A stretch of 64,000 bases of DNA, from NCBI GenBank assembly GCA_031841125.1, contig CM063107.1, positions 63,003,814 to 63,067,813 of the forward strand, written 5' to 3'. Origin of the DNA: Acanthococcus lagerstroemiae (taxonomy: Eukaryota > Arthropoda > Insecta > Hemiptera > Eriococcidae). Position 1 is the first letter of the stretch; every line of letters starts with the position of its first letter. The position numbers and the translations under genes were made by a program. Of the stretch, positions 45,331 through 57,095 are shown in pieces. The notes under the pieces are model-generated. The model made no database searches. It was not told the DNA's origin and saw only the letters and a list, made by a program, of their open reading frames with translations.

Positions 45331-47500
45331 GTACTTAGCCAAGACGAGCGAATATGGAGCACCGCGTGTATGCGGTTAAGTCGGAGTTTAAGAGTCAGAA
45401 ATCCTACCTCCACGATTCGTACTTTTTGAAAACTTTTTTCATTTAGCCGTCCCACTGAAGCAACTGTTCCTTTGTGGGTTCAAAACTTTCGCGAAAAAGC
45501 GAATATTAATAAAACAGGGCCTCTGGGATCTGTGAAGGAAATTAGAATACAGTGATCTGAAATATGATGGTTCCTATGCCACACTCTGTATTTAACACAG
45601 GCCTCGAGGGGGACACGTAGAATTTTCATTTTTCTTTTTTTAGTTTTACCAACTTTAGCGAAGAGTAGGTATGCAACCACCCCATTCCATCGATCAAACA
45701 CTGAAATGGTTCTCTTCCCCGCGGCATATGGCATATCTTAGACACTGCAGTTCGAAATTTGTGTTTTCCATGTTTTTTAGTATCTGAAATAACATTTGAC
45801 TTTCAAACTTCCATTAGTATGAATTATCAAATCGGGATACCAGTTCGGAAAGTGGGTTCAAGGTCACATAATTTGATTTTCATATTTCTTTTACTGCAAC
45901 CTCAAAATTGTGGCACCTGTGAGGGAGCGGGGGCTCAACATGGAGAAAATTCAATACGGTTATCGTATTTTAGATTTAAAGGGTAACTAGATTAATTTCT
46001 GATACCGATTTGATCTCTTTTTTAAAATTGTGATACCTGTGAGGGGCGGAGCTCAAAATTTAAGAAAATACAATCTGTATATAGTTTGATAGGTTTCAGG
46101 GGTCGAACAAACTCGGCAAGCCACACTCAAAGCTGAAGTAGTGGATGATCTATCCCCTCTTCCTTGAATTCCAGTGTATGGACGAGTGGATTTCAAACTC
46201 CAGATATAACTCTGTAATTCTCGATTTCTTTAGCTCGTGCACCTCTTTCCCGAAACATTTTTTTCTCGCGTACTCCCAACTTGGAAAAAATTTCGACCAC
46301 AATAATCAAAATTGCGACTATAAGTTGGTAACTTTTCTGTATTTCCATTTTTATTGCTTAATAAGAAGGTTCATTTTAAGCGAATATCATCACTCACATC
46401 GATTCTATTTCGGTATTTATTTTTAATGAGCAGCATTGCTGAAAAACACGTTTACTTAATTAGGCGGAGGTAGACAGTACAACAACTGAGCCGCTTTATC
46501 AGCTAACATCAAACACGATATTTAATCCATACTGCTCCAAAAAATTTTCAGGTTATTCGTTCGAAAGGTTGAATCACCTGACACCAATATGCATAGCGTC
46601 GGGGAGGCCAAAGCCCCCCTCCCCTCAATGATCCTTCCAAAAATTTTCCAGTCCTTCGAGTATTTAAAGTCATAAAAAAATATGGCCTCCCCCACCAGCC
46701 CTCAACGACCTATATGAAAGAGGGAAGGGATCAAACATGTTTTTCCTCGCTCAGCTTACGTGTCGATTGTCCCCACCCCCAATTGTTTAGTCCACGCTGC
46801 GTCTACGATGACATATTTATTTGCTCGTTTCTTTCCAAGAAAGTCAGGTTTGGTTTTCGGATGTCGGCAGATGGATCCCAGATTCATAAGTACGTTTTTT
46901 TTTGTTTTTTTTTGTAAAGGTTTTTCCTGTAGTTGATATGTATTCTCCGTGATTCTTGGGAAAAGCTCATTTTGGGAGGACGTTTTACCGGGGATCGAAT
47001 ATACACTCGAGTTCTTGGGTACGTTTAGTATGTTCAGCAGTACTATCACTCAACCTGCTAAGCCATAATTCAGCTGTCCGGGTTTTTTTTCTTCTATTTG
47101 CCTTATTTGGTCTAATTGTACTCATCTATACAAGGGGTGGGTCGAAATGTGCCCCTCTCACGAGTAATTTTTAGTGCGGAAAGTCGGATCGACAAACGAC
47201 AAGAGACTATTTCAAGGTTACGTACAATTGAAGCTAAACATTTTTTCCTCTTGCTGAGAGACTCGAGGGGTAGAGGGAGCAACTTTGAAATTCCAAAGGG
47301 GAATGTATCGAGCGAAGTATTACAGAAATGATACCCGTATTGTGATTTTTCTATTTTTGAGTTTCTTCCACCACTCCCTTCAAAAGCTCCAACTTTCACG
47401 TGAAGATAGGTCCCTGTTGAAAATCATTGTCAGAAACGAATTTTATTGCACCAAAAGCTTTAAGAACAATATTTATAACACGTTTAATGCAATTATTGAC
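45331..47500. other. No gene recognised
   Basis: Phrases 'caaaattgtggcacctgtga' followed by 'gggagcgggggctcaa' near 45902 and 'aaaattgtgatacctgtgag' followed by 'gggcggagctcaa' near 46024 show a diverged tandem repeat. gcatagcgtcggggaggcca near 46590 looks like a partial MITE. Open frames at 45480-45734, 46756-47049 and 47112-47399 have no recognisable domain. Confidence 0.4.
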
Positions 47501-47501
47501 T

Positions 47502-47975
47502 CTAATTGAGGTAAAGAATTTGTTCTGCTCTAAGAACACTCACTGGATTAAGACCTTTCATTTGAGCTTCTGACCACTCAAATCGGTTGAGTCTGAGGAC
47601 AGTTGGGAGTGGACATTCAACTTGACTTTTGCTATTTTAAAGATTTATCTTGACTCAAATATCTATATCTTAGGTTCTAATTGAGGTAAAGAATTTATTT
47701 TGCTCTGAAAACACTCATTAAATCAAGACCTTTCATTTAAGCTTGTTACCATTAAAATCGGTTGAGTCTGAGGACAGTTGTGAGTAGACATTCAACTTGA
47801 CTTTTGATATTTTCAGGATTTATCTTGACTCAAAGATCTGTATCTCAGGTTCTAATTGAGGCAAAGAATTTGTTTTGCTCTCGGAACACTCACTAAATCA
47901 AGACCTTTCATTTAAGCTTGTGACCACTCAAATCGGTTGAATCTGAGGATAGTTGTGAATGGACATTCAACTTCA
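47502..47975. repeat. Three tandem copies, period ~174 bp
   Basis: 'ctaattgaggtaaagaattt', 'cactcactggattaagacct', 'ctcaaatcggttgagtctga' and 'ggacattcaacttgactttt' recur from 47502, 47676 and 47852 with few changes. No open frame spans the units. Confidence 0.9.
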
Positions 47976-49397
47976 CCTGTTATAATTTTAGAAAGAAAAA
48001 TAAAGGTAGGTTAAAGAAAAATAAATAAAAAACACTTGCTTCATTCTGATTGGCTCTCAGCTTCAGCCATTATACTTCCAATTAACAACTAATGCTGCGG
48101 AGCAGTACGGGTCTTCCAGTAATAATAAAAATAAATAAATAAAAATAGAACTAAATAATAATACTTGAATGAAAATATATCTTCTACAATGTAAAAATGG
48201 CGTGATCGAGATATGGGACGCGGAGGGGCGAATATTTGGAAAAATTCCGGAACTAGTAGGTGTAGGGCCTGACAGCGTTTCCGATTTTAATTTGGGTATT
48301 ATATTTACGATGAAGATTTGCCTCCGATTTGCAAATTATGGTTCGTAGGGTCAGTAGAGAAGAGAGGATTCTAACTTATAGACTTCATGTGGTCATGTTT
48401 TATCACTAAGGTCCCGCTTTCACAATTCACGTATCAGTTATTCTTCTTATTTTCATTTTAAGTATCATTATCGAAGTCCAACGTGGGACCGGACAGTGGC
48501 ATAGCCAGGGGGGGGGTCGAGAGATCTGGACCCCTTTCGCGACTTCGTCAAGTAGCAGTTTTTTCTCATTTTAGCACTCCCTCTAACAACCCTTCCCCCT
48601 TTGGTCAAGACCAGACCCCTCAAATACGGAGCTGGATCAGAAAAGTAAAAACACATTATGGAATCACAGCTTCAATACTTCGGTTGATTCAATCCAGTTG
48701 AGTTGGGTCACATTTGAAGGATACATTTGTGATTTTATATCAATCCGAGTCATCTTTGCCCACCCGAAGGATAAAATTTCAGTTTTGGGGCCCGAATCGA
48801 GGCCGCTTTAAAAATCTGATGAGAAATTCTCAATTCGCGATCCAGAAATCTTCTATTTTGACAAGTGGTTTGATACAAGTATTTGAAATCTTTAAGTTAC
48901 TGGTGTATTTCAACATCTGTGGGAAAGGATTTTTCCACTTTAAATGAGATTACGTTAAGGCCCGAACAGAAGTGCATTTTCATTTTTTTCCCATCCACTT
49001 ATTTTTCGAAAAAAATGCCTGATCGAATACGTATTTTGTACGAACAATTTCTGCGACAACGCCTCTGCCTCAAGTTCTAAACTTTATTCTTACTACACTG
49101 CACGGATAAGGAGCCTCAAGGTATTTTGGTCTTTCGCAACTTTTAAGAGCGAATGAGCAACTTAGTCCGACTACGTTGTACAATGTTTTCTTCAACGGAT
49201 CTTCCCGAGAACATAATCCAGAATGAATTTATTTTGCAATGCAAAACAGCAAAAGGGAAACGTAGAAAGATTACAATCGTCAACGTGTTACTTTAATTCC
49301 ATTCTTCATTTTTCATTGAAACGAATCGTTGAGTGAGCGGAGTTGAACTTAAGTAAGTTAAGTAATTTAGAGAGATAAACCTGGCCGCATTTACATG
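47976..49397. other. No gene; partial MITE and degenerate repeat
   Basis: A possible MITE begins CAGTGGCATAGCCAGGGG at 48494 and may end near 48633 (tacggagctg), with flanking 8-mers ggaccgga and gatcagaa too different to count as a TSD. 48770-48850 carries the 'cccgaatcg...aatctgatgagaaattctcaattcgcga' phrase of the 11000-12560 repeat. Confidence 0.4.
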
Positions 49398-49510
49398 CGG
49401 TGTGGTGGGACGTATGGCGATGCACGCACGCCAAAGTGGCCCCTGAGACACTGCACCCCTGGCCCCGGAACTACCCTTTTGAGTATCGCATCAGTTGCCG
49501 GAGGGACGCT
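49398..49510 (-). mobile_element. SINE-like copy (family of 6637-6748)
   Basis: Plus-strand text ggtgtggtgggacgtatggc, gatgcacgcacgccaaagtg, gcccctgagacactgcaccc, then gagtatcgcatcagttgccg is the reverse complement of the 6637-6748 element with modest divergence. Flanking gcatttacatgc (49390) and gcatttacacg (49629) could be a TSD if the element extends about 120 bp further right. Confidence 0.7.
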
Positions 49511-50469
49511 GTGAGGCCGACCTGAGCCTTAATTTCGCTGTTCCGGTTCCGGTGCACGCTGTCCTGCAAGGGCCACCATGGGGCCCCCTACTGACCGAAG
49601 TAAACGCTCAGGTGCCCCACAGCCGGCGCATTTACACGTATGTACTCAAAGGAATCGACGGGCAGCTGGGCACAGTGGACACCGCATTTACTTCCCAAGT
49701 TCTGACTGAAGTTTAAGTGGACTTTTCGAATGAGATGGGGCAATTTCCAACAGCATTGCTGACGGTAAGGCGGTCTAGTCTGTTGTAACTGAGTACAATA
49801 GATAAAATTTCTGATATTACTATTTGTATGCAGTACAATTTAGTTTACAGAGTACAAAAAAGAATGTTGATTCCTATGTTCAAAAGTCAGAGATGCCTGT
49901 TTAGAACGCGCAAGACCCATGCCCGGCTTCAAGAATTTTGGGTTTTTAATATCGCAAACCGCAAGTCGTACTGAAATTCTGGTGATACTAAAGAAAACAC
50001 TTCCTTAAAAATTTACAATTCTAGTAATTACCATATTTTCTGTTGGTCCCATGGTCAAGGAGATATTCAATTTTCAAGGTTGAAATAAGCATTCGGCGAG
50101 GCAGTGTTTTCTACAGTTTAGCTGCCAGCTTGGATGCAGGTTTCTTTACCTGCTGTCTGGCGAAATATGTAAAGGAGGGATGAGACGCTGAGACCACCAC
50201 AAGCAACGAAGTGCCCCTGTTGCCTACAAGAAAACTGAATTTTTTGACTCGTTGAGGTTCTTTATTTTTCACTCGGAAAGCAAGGATACTACGAATATTG
50301 AACTCATGGGTCACCAAGTCCTGAATATGGTCTTGGCTGCCTGTTGGAGACCTGGTATTAGCGTGACGGATTAGTCTACGTAATTTTTTAGAGTTTTCAG
50401 GTCACCCAGTATTTTTAGTCTCGACAGAGTAGAAGGAAGCTGTGGAAGATATTTTTTTAGTTTTTTGGG

Positions 50470-50570
50470 TCGGGCCAAAATGGCCCCTCAGACACCGCCC
50501 CCCTGGTCCCGGAAACTACCCTTCCGAGTATCGCATCAGTGGCCGGAGGGAAGTAGAGAGGTATACAGGT
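50470..50570 (-). mobile_element. SINE-like copy (family of 6637-6748), partial
   Basis: ccaaaatggcccctcagaca, ccgcccccctggtcccggaa, actacccttccgagtatcgc and atcagtggccggaggga match the other copies; the distal part (ggcgatgcacgc) is missing. Confidence 0.68.
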
Positions 50571-51704
50571 CGCTTCATTACTTTCCGCTGCCTATAACAG
50601 TAGCGTAAACAATAAGTTCAAGTATGGGAAGGGAGGAGAATAGGTAAAGATTTGGTAGGTCACCCTCATTATTGCGGACAACATAACAAATTTTCAGTGT
50701 CCAAAGCTCTCGCTATCGTCGAACGTAAGTCTCAGATCAAAAGAAAGAAATAATAATAAGTAAATAAATAAAATTTGAGATCTCGTTTGGCTAAAAATCG
50801 TCTCAAGTCCAAGATATTAGTTAGCAAACTCTAAAATGTTACTTAGAGGGATGCATTCCCTAGATCCCATGCCGCCAATACAGGTTTTGTTCCTTGTCCA
50901 TGCATCGCTACATCGCTACTTTATCCTATGCGCTTTTCTCTAGTCTGCCTATTTGCCAGTCTACTCATCTTTCTGCCTGTGTGTCTACCTGTCGATGATC
51001 TGTCTCGTGCGTTACTGTCTCACTGGCGAATCTTTACTGTCCTTCTATTTGGCTAGGTTTTAAAATTTGTAGCTTGGTAACCCATCAATTATTTTTTAGT
51101 TCATCTGATTGCCATATTTTATTCCTATTCGAATTACTCTTAAGAAACTAACAAAACACGAACACGTATCGATGCAAAATTGATCAAAATAAATTACTTC
51201 TGTATTTTGCATGCCTCAAAATTAACCTCAAAACAGACTTCGATTTTGAAAATTCTAAAATTGACCCACTTATCTAGAAATATCCTTTCTCAATTCGCAT
51301 TTTCAAAATTAGCCCTCATCTTTTGTGAATTTCGAAACTGACTTTTCATTTTTAAAACATCAAAATCGCCTCCCTAGGTTAAGAATTTCAGAAGTGATAC
51401 CTTCATCTAGCGAATAATGGTAAAAATGTCCTGTTATTCCGAAAATGTCTAAAAACACTTTTTCATTTTGGAAAGGTCAAAATTAACCCCATACCGGACA
51501 ATTTTTTAATTATCTTTTCATATAAAAAATTTTTTAATTCATTTTATTTTTAATTTTGCGAATTTTTAAAATAGAACCCCTAAGTTTTACAAAATTTAGA
51601 ATGAAGCTTCTCATTTGACGAATTTCAATATCGATACCCTCATTTTGTAGATGCCTTTAGCGTCTTCACTTTATATATCTGAAAATTACCTCCCCTGTTT
51701 GCGT

Positions 51705-52382
51705 CAGTGTTACCAACCCTCTGGCAATTTGTCTGAGATTGTAGGCAATTCTAGATTCTTCCGCATTTTCCCGGCTCTCAGGTGGAAAAACTCCAGTCGA
51801 CTGACTTTTCCGAACTGCTAGGGGTATGTTAGTGTTACCAACCCTCCGGCAACTGCCTGAGATCTTAGTAAGTTTTAGATTCTCACGGCATTTTCCCAGC
51901 GCTCAGATATTTTCTAGATTTTTCCGGCAGTTTCTCGGCACTCGGGTATTTTTTATACAATGTCCGACATTTTCTAGATTTTTCCGGCATTTTCTCGGTA
52001 CTTAGGTATTTTTTATACAATGTTAGGCATTTTCTATATCTTACAATTCTGTCGACACTTATTTTTTACATTTCACATTTTTGAACGTTGGCAACTTGGC
52101 TGCGTGCTGAGAGCTACGAACTATCTATCTTTCTTTCATTCATCAGCTGGCTGTAAGTCTGCTGTCTATTTTCGTTGATAAAACGAAAAACCACAGCTTA
52201 GAAAGCCTAACGAACTTAATGTTTTTAGTTGTTAGTTGGTGTGTCAGTTCTAGTGCTAGATTCGAAAAATAAATAATTTACTCGAGCTCGTGTTCCAAAA
52301 ATTTCCTACGGTCTCTGGCAATCTTAGGCATTTTTATAATACAATCTCAGGCAACTCTGAGATTGTGAGTTGGTAAAACTAG
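51705..52382. mobile_element. hAT-type element, 678 bp, near-perfect TSD
   Basis: Left CAGTGTTACCAACCCTC, right (reversed) CTAGTTTTACCAACTCAC, flanked by gtttgcgt (51697-51704) and ctttgcgt (52383-52390). Subterminal 'ggcaatttgtctgagattgt' is mirrored by 'acaatctcaggcaactctga'. The first ~80 bp are repeated from about 51829, and 'ttttctagatttttccggca' recurs at ~60-bp period. No transposase. Confidence 0.85.
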
Positions 52383-52829
52383 CTTTGCGTACGTTCAAAT
52401 TGCTCTTCATTTTGCCAGTTTCAAAATAGTTCCTTTCTTTTTTAAATGTATAAAAATCATCTTCTATTTACCAAGTTCTAAAATTGTCTTACGTTCAATG
52501 TTTTTAATCTTCTTCATTCATCTTGCAAATTTCAAAATTGACACTCCTTGTAGATATTTTCGGCCCCTTCAATTTGTACATTTGAAAACTGCCCCCCCCC
52601 GTTTTGCGTACGTTCAAATTGCTCTTTGTTCTGTCAATTTTCTAATCGTTCCTTAATTTTTAAATGTACCTAAATCAACCGCCATTTTCCAAGTCTTAAA
52701 ATTTTCTTACCGTGTACTAGTACGGTTTTAATTCTCTCCATTCGTGTAGCAAATTTTAAAATTGAACCCCCAATTTTAAAACTTTGAGAAAAGACTCGTA
52801 GCTTCAAATTTTAAAATTAATCTCTTTTT

Positions 52830-53040
52830 CTAATTTGCTCTCCACCCGAGTCCTGGAATCCGTCATTACGAGCACTACTTCAGAGACGTCGGGGAAGCTG
52901 TTAGGGCTGTCGTAGCCCTCTTCCCTTCTGGCCGAAAAACCGGCTTAGGTCGAAAATTCTGGGGAGTTGCTACGTGGGCTCGAACCCGGGACCTCCGGAT
53001 TCTGAGATTAATGTGCTATCCGCTCGGCCAACCAGATCCT
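52830..53040 (-). mobile_element. tRNA-derived SINE, second copy
   Basis: Minus-strand reading begins aggatctggttggccgagcg with gatagc (A box), has ggttcgagccc (B box), ccggtttttcggccagaagg, then gaagagggctacgacagcc and ends gagagcaaattag, colinear with 39534-39752. It is inserted in the degenerate minisatellite; no TSD visible. Confidence 0.9.
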
Positions 53041-53564
53041 CATTTTACAAATGTTTATTGGCCTCTTATTGTGAAAAAGTTCGATTTATCCCTCACTTGT
53101 AAATTTTCAAATTTCACCCTAATTTTTGCAGCAAAAAAAAAAAGTTATTTTGCATTATTTTTAAACTACTGCCTCATTCTTGGGGGCATCTAAACCCACT
53201 TTCCAATCAGTAAATTTCAAAATTGATTCCCCATTTTCTCGCAAAATTGAGAACTGACCTCACAAATTTAGAAATTAAATCCCTTATTTGGTACATCTCA
53301 AAATAATCCTTATTTATCTTCTACATAGGCTGTCGCTAAAGTAACTGAGACTAAAATTCGTACGGCTCACCAACGCTATCTATCGGCATTTCAACGCAGT
53401 AGGGAAATAATTTGGTTCATTAGCTATCGATTGAGACCACGCCGAGCTCATTTGATTGAAAACTCGCTGTTCCAGACCAATTTGAAAGAAACCATATGCG
53501 TTGACCCCTACAGGTTTTTTAAAAAAATTTTTAAAGAAGGAAAAAAAGCATACGATTACAAAAA

Positions 53565-53690
53565 TTTTTATTAATCATCATCTTCATTAAGTACACGAAT
53601 ATCTTTTTCAAAATAAGCGCCATTTGTGGCTATCCAGGCGTCCATTCGTTCTTGCCATTTATCGAACGTTTTTGCATATTCCGCCTCCGG
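53565..53690 (-). mobile_element. mariner-like transposase C-terminal fragment
   Basis: Minus-strand reading TFDKWQERMDAWIATNGAYF followed by EKDIRVLNEDDD and a stop matches the end of mariner-type transposases (W..R...CI...G.YFE..). It lies head to head with the plus-strand fragment next to it, so the element is rearranged. Confidence 0.6.
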
Positions 53691-53732
53691 TAACGAGGAG
53701 AAAAACATCTGCGTCGCCGTGATGATTTCTAA

Positions 53733-53865
53733 AAAAATCACAACTCACGCCCAGCCCCCGTATAGTCCTGACCTCGCCCCCTGCGACTTTTGGTTATTTC
53801 CTCAACTGAAGGCAACCTTACGCGGTCATCAATTCAACACGAATCAAGAAGTCATCCACTTTCTT
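53733..53865 (+). mobile_element. mariner-like transposase catalytic-block fragment
   Basis: Reads ITTHAQPPYSPDLAPCDFWL then FPQLKATLRGHQFNTNQE, the PPYSPDLAPCDF block with the third catalytic Asp of Tc1/mariner transposases. It is on the strand opposite to 53565-53690, which should follow it, indicating an inversion. Confidence 0.8.
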
Positions 53866-53959
53866 TTCTTTTCAAAAAATAAGTGGCTTCTGTTCTGGCT
53901 CCTTCGTGATCCTATTCGCCCTCATCTAGGTTTATTTACTTCTGTTACTCTGTGAACAC

Positions 53960-55257
53960 AAGACACATCTAGGTAGTCTGGCTATCTCAGAGGTTCTGGA
54001 GTTCTGCGGAGACGGAAAAAGGCCAGTGGAATGATTAAACAGTATTGATATGAAGTTGTATCAATGTGTGATATTGTATTCTTAAGAGTACTTCAATTTG
54101 GGCTAGTCTGACTTTGTGAAATAGAGTTCGCTGATAACACCGCCCCCAATTCTACATACGTACTATTCCAATTACTCCAATTTTACAATCCTCTTTCCTA
54201 GACCTCTCAAGTAAATTGGGAGTTTTTGGAAAGTATTTGTCGGTGATTAATTTTTCTTTTGTAATAGTCAATTAAAAGAGAAATTTAAATTTTTTAAGCG
54301 AGCTTCTACGGTAATTTCGCCGGATATTCCGGGCCGGTATGTTAATCGATATATTTGCGTCATGACATCCATGTTTATGCAAAGTTTATTCCTGTAATCG
54401 AAGTAAGACGATCTATTGCTGAAATAATACGGACCCCTAAGGAGACATCCGGTACAATAAATCAAAATCCCAGGGTACCTGGGTAGTTGGTTCCACAGAT
54501 TCTTCGCTGTTTAAACGAAATTTTCAATTAGGGGACCGCTGCTTTATCACAAACATCGAAGGTTAACGATAATCAAATTTCTGCCTTTGTTAACTCCGTC
54601 CCGCCAGGTTCATGAAAGAAACTGAGAAATGTTTGCGAATTTCCGTATCAGTTTAGATGCATTAGGAGCTGCACATAACTTGAAAATGCTGACTGTTCGA
54701 TAAAAAATCTCTCTGACAAAAAAAAAATTTGAAATATGCAATTTGTCAAGACGTGTAGCTTTGTTCGCAAACCACATTTATGGCCTTGATGGTACGTGGA
54801 TGTAAATGAGAGCTCGTTGACACAAAATGGTATGTGACAGAGTGAATACACTGGACGCTTATTTTCCATCAGACTGAAAGGTAAGAAATGGCTTATTTAA
54901 CACTTTGGGAAAATTTTAATTCTCTCCCTTGTCATCAGACAATAGATTAATAGAGAAATAGTAATGGGTAAAATAAATTCGACTTAAAACTGAGAACGGC
55001 ATTACAACAGATTTTCTCTCTGCTAATTTCGAAAATTGTATGCAATTTCTGATCGAGCTCTAACTTGAGCTTCCAAAATCCAAAATTTATGATGAAAATA
55101 ACTGTATCGTAATGTTTACGTGAGCCATCTTCGTAAACGTCCGTATACTGCCTGGAATTACAAAATCATTGAGAAAATTGAGATTTTTCATTCTGGGCCT
55201 AAACAGCACAGAGGTTCGCAGGATACAATTTGAATTAGTCCAAATCAAATTCACAAA
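53960..55257. other. No feature recognised
   Basis: AT-rich, no extended open frame with a domain. The frames at 54268-54465 and 54648-54869 (minus) are short and lack splice-flanked structure I could trust. Confidence 0.4.
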
Positions 55258-55614
55258 CAGGGACGTGCCGGAGAGTTTTCCTGGGGGAGGGGGGGGGGTA
55301 AAAATTATGAAAGTCCCAACGGACTCATTAGAATTCCAAATTATCAAAGGAAAAAAAAAACCTTTGACCTGTTGGATTTTTTTAACTGACTCAACTCAAG
55401 ATTCCCAAGTATCAAAGCAAAAGAAGAAAAACCTTTTGACTTGGGTTTTTCCAACTTCTCAACTCAATTCCCAAGTATCGAAGCAAAAAAATCCTTCTTT
55501 TAACTTGTTGCATTTTCCCAACACTCGCCTGACTGAAATGGTAAATTTTCCCAACTGCTGAGTGAAAAATTCCTACAGGGGGGAAGACCCCCAGCCCCCA
55601 TCGGTTCGTTCCTG
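55258..55614. mobile_element. hAT MITE with internal minisatellite, complete, 357 bp
   Basis: CAGGGACGTGCCGGAGAG at the left, CGGTTCGTTCCTG at the right, flanked by ttcacaaa (55250-55257) and tttacaaa (55615-55622), seven of eight equal. Three ~75-bp tandem units (ttttgacttg.tgga.ttttc, caactcaattcccaagtatc, aaagcaaaa). Best complete copy of the family also seen at 575-858 and 25662. An A run follows the TSD. Confidence 0.92.
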
Positions 55615-56399
55615 TTTACAAAAAAAAAAAAAAAAAAAAAAAACCCTGAAACGATCGAAAATATGGATTTTTTTTTGTCACTTATTATTTTGATTACTGC
55701 TTCAAATACTGATTTAAGCTGTCAAAATTCAAACTATGATACAAGAAATGTAGCGTTTTCTTATATTTTTACACCTGAAGTGGAGCCATGTGAAAAACGT
55801 GAATACAATACTCAAAATCAGTGACTATGAAATCACCTTTTACTTTTTCGACTTTCTAAACATAAGATTTCGGTACTCTTAATTTTCTGCCGTTCAACAA
55901 ATTGCTCCTTGAGATACATTCTCCTTGAACGCAGTATTCTTAGTGATTTCAATTCACACCGAGCCTTTCAATGACTTGTAGAAAGATGAAACCTAAGATC
56001 AACATTTCAATTTCAAATTACTTTTCTCGCAAAAGATGCAAAATACGTGAAATGAAACAATACCGAATTTTTCCTGCTAAAATTTGGATTCATAGGTTTC
56101 AATCATTCACAATCGAATGAGAATGTAATACAAAATTTGAGACAAAATTTTGATAGGTTGTTTCCTCGAATTTTTAGGTTGAGCCAGTTTTGCTCATCCC
56201 AGATAATCTTTCGACTTACTGTGATTGATGGATGAGAAAAATTTCATTTATTATCATTTGAAGGGTACCCGAAAAGAAGCAGGAAAGTCACTTTTGTTGC
56301 GAAGCGAGAAAAATGAAAAATGGAAAAAAAAAATTGTTTACATTCATAGTTCTTTACTGTACGTGAATTTTGAAACCCGTTTTTCTGGACTCTAGCATC

Positions 56400-56745
56400 C
56401 TTTCAGGCATCCTATCAGAAGGAGGAAATCCTCAGAAAGATGGAAGAAAGAAGAAAATATAAAAAGGCAAACGACAGAGAAGGTAGATTAGCTTATCAAA
56501 GGTTAAGAAACGAAATAAAGAGAGAGTGTATAAAAAGGCAAAGGAAGAATGGATGAAAGAAAAAAGTGATAAGATAGAAGAGTTTATGAATAAAGGACAA
56601 ATATAGACTTGGCCTATAGAATAGTAAAAATGGAGTTAGGAGAAAGAAAGGAAGAAAGCGAGTAATATAACAAACAAGGAGCGAGAGCCTATTTACACAG
56701 CTGAAGGAAAAGTGAAAAGGTGGGTAGAATATGTAGAAGGACTAT
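56400..56745 (+). mobile_element. LINE ORF2 fragment (linker between EN and RT)
   Basis: Reads MEERRKYKKANDREGRLAY then QRLRNEIKREC, MKEKSDKIEEFMNKGQ, DLAYRIVKMELGERKEE and EGKVKRWVEYVEGLY, the characteristic pre-RT linker of RTE/L1-type arthropod LINEs, with small frameshifts. It stops abruptly at the TIR element starting 56748. Confidence 0.75.
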
Positions 56746-56747
56746 AC

Positions 56748-57095
56748 GTGGCAGTTTCTATAAAAAGGGGTAACTTTGTCGATTCGACGAATTTTGAGTT
56801 ACAGGATCGAGGAAACTCGTGAATGACTCGACCGATTGTCATCAAACTTTTACCTGCACAACTTGAAGTACTTCTCTATAACCTACCAAAATTTGAAATC
56901 AATTGATTCAATAGTTCCTGATATTTTCGAGCCACAAATTTTGTCCTTAAACTGAGGAAAACTCACGAACGGCTCAGCCGATTGTCTTCAAACTCTCTAC
57001 TGCACAATTTCAAGTACCTCTCCATAATATATCAAAATTTGGAATCAATTTATCTATAGTTTTTGAGATTTTCGTGCCACAAAATTAGTGTGTGT
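56748..57095. mobile_element. TIR element fragment (TGGCAGTTTCTATAAAAAGG end) with 2 x ~145-bp repeat
   Basis: Left end identical to 32769 on. Then two tandem units of ~145 bp: 'actcgaccgattgtcatcaa' ... 'tcaattgattcaatagttcc' and 'gctcagccgattgtcttcaa' ... 'tcaatttatctatagttttt', each closing with 'ttttcg.gccacaaa.tt'. The opposite TIR was not found, so the copy is truncated. Confidence 0.7.

Larger units (their letters stand above)
51210..53330. repeat. Degenerate minisatellite (AAATTTCAAAATTGACCCC)
   Basis: Very diverged units of about 35-45 bp built on 'catttt.caaatttcaaaatt' and 'gacccc' run from 51210 to 51690 and 52390 to 53330, broken by the hAT element at 51705-52382 and the SINE at 52830-53040. 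No coding. Confidence 0.7.

Noticed and set aside
48494..48633. Further hAT MITE with CAGTGGCATAGCC start
   Set aside because: Left end is typical but the right end is uncertain and flanking 8-mers agree at only four of eight positions.
55169..55561. 130-codon open frame
   Set aside because: Lies across the MITE at 55258-55614 and reflects its minisatellite units.
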